Part shown: one piece after another, positions 5,746 through 5,952 of the stretch
Numbering within the stretch: the stretch's first letter is position 1
Layout: every line of letters begins with the position of its first letter
Source: an uncultured Phascolarctobacterium sp.
GTDB lineage: Bacteria; Bacillota; Negativicutes; Acidaminococcales; Acidaminococcaceae
Length of the DNA: 5,952 bases
Direction: 5' to 3'
Assembly: GCA_905207485.1 (NCBI GenBank)
Contig: CAJLLL010000069.1
Location: forward strand, 1-5,952
Translations under genes and position numbers: made by a program
The notes under the pieces: generated by a model
Databases searched by the model: none
Seen by the model: only the letters and a program-made list of their open reading frames with translations
Told to the model about the DNA's origin: nothing

Positions 5746-5775
5746 AAGGAGCGCAGCATGTCTGATTATATATAA
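5746..5775 (+). other. Strong translation start with a five-codon frame (gene remnant or minimal ORF)
   Basis: AAGGAG (5746-5751) is followed after six bases by ATG (5758-5760), the best start signal in the right half of the window. The frame reads MSDYI and ends at TAA (5773-5775). The stop sits in a TATATATA-then-A-run tract; a two-base loss there would extend the frame to about 25 codons, to TAA near 5836. I infer a gene broken by slippage near its start, or a very short leader ORF. No protein family is recognisable downstream. Confidence 0.35.
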
Positions 5776-5952
5776 AAAACACATTGCGTTTGATTTTTTG
5801 GCGGTGGTTGCAAAACAGTGAGTTTTGCTTACAATAAAAATTTAGTCAGCAGATTTTGTACTATGCTAATTTCTTGCCATATAACCTGTTAGGGAATAAA
5901 AAGATTGCAGGAGTTTTGAAAAAAGCAACTGATATAAAAGAGATATAATAAA
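5776..5952. other. AT-rich non-coding tail to window edge
   Basis: All frames are interrupted by frequent stops and no family is recognisable. A purine-rich GCAGGAG occurs near 5908-5914 without a usable downstream ATG in the window. It may be decayed coding sequence or the leader of a gene beyond the edge. Confidence 0.4.

Noticed and set aside
2833..5952. CRISPR array or tRNA gene in the AT-rich region
   Set aside because: No regularly spaced repeats of 24-40 bases, and no T-loop plus acceptor-stem pattern was seen.

Overview
This looks like a bacterial chromosome segment in which an ordinary, moderately GC-rich gene block meets an AT-rich stretch of mobile-element and defence-gene debris. 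The protein families (a C-GCAxxG-C-C redox protein, a stand-alone ProX/PrdX editing domain, a GNAT protein, an IS110 transposase of a type I associate with Firmicutes) and the strong purine-rich ribosome binding sites suggest an anaerobic Bacillota, perhaps a Negativicutes-like gut bacterium. That placement is an inference with low confidence, because no rRNA or species marker is present.

Positions 1-2832 are tightly packed. The 3' part of a sodium:proton antiporter gene of the NhaD/CitMHS-like type enters from the left edge on the plus strand and ends at 1289. A hairpin with an A-tract before and a T-tract after it (about 1293-1326) can stop transcription from both sides. Facing it on the minus strand is a compact three-gene run, in transcription order: GNAT N-acetyltransferase (2832-2326), C-GCAxxG-C-C redox protein (2311-1868) and ProX/PrdX-type Ala-tRNA(Pro) deacylase (1830-1342). 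All three have good ribosome binding sites and gaps of 14 and 37 bp, so they are probably co-transcribed.

Positions 2833-4342 contain no intact gene. Reading all frames and joining the pieces reveals a nearly full-length but wrecked IS110-family transposase on the plus strand (3090-4190), with a lost start codon, many stops, repeated frameshifts and an internal deletion. Upstream (about 2930-3089) is the non-coding flank where IS110 elements encode their bridge RNA, with a residual hairpin and a promoter-like sequence.

Positions 4343-5008 on the minus strand hold the C-terminal two thirds of an AbiEii/AbiGii-type nucleotidyltransferase toxin. Its catalytic N-terminus is missing and no AbiEi antitoxin is visible. 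From 5009 to the right edge there is no long gene. That stretch holds two divergent promoter-like sequences flanking a perfect inverted repeat, a possible 45-codon small ORF ending inside a terminator-like hairpin, several short inverted repeats, a strong bidirectional terminator at 5710-5734, and immediately after it an excellent ribosome binding site and ATG whose reading frame closes after five codons.

I do not see a clear intact novel system. The best leads are the relic IS110 with its presumed bridge-RNA flank, and the 5005-5775 region with its small transcription-unit-like arrangement.
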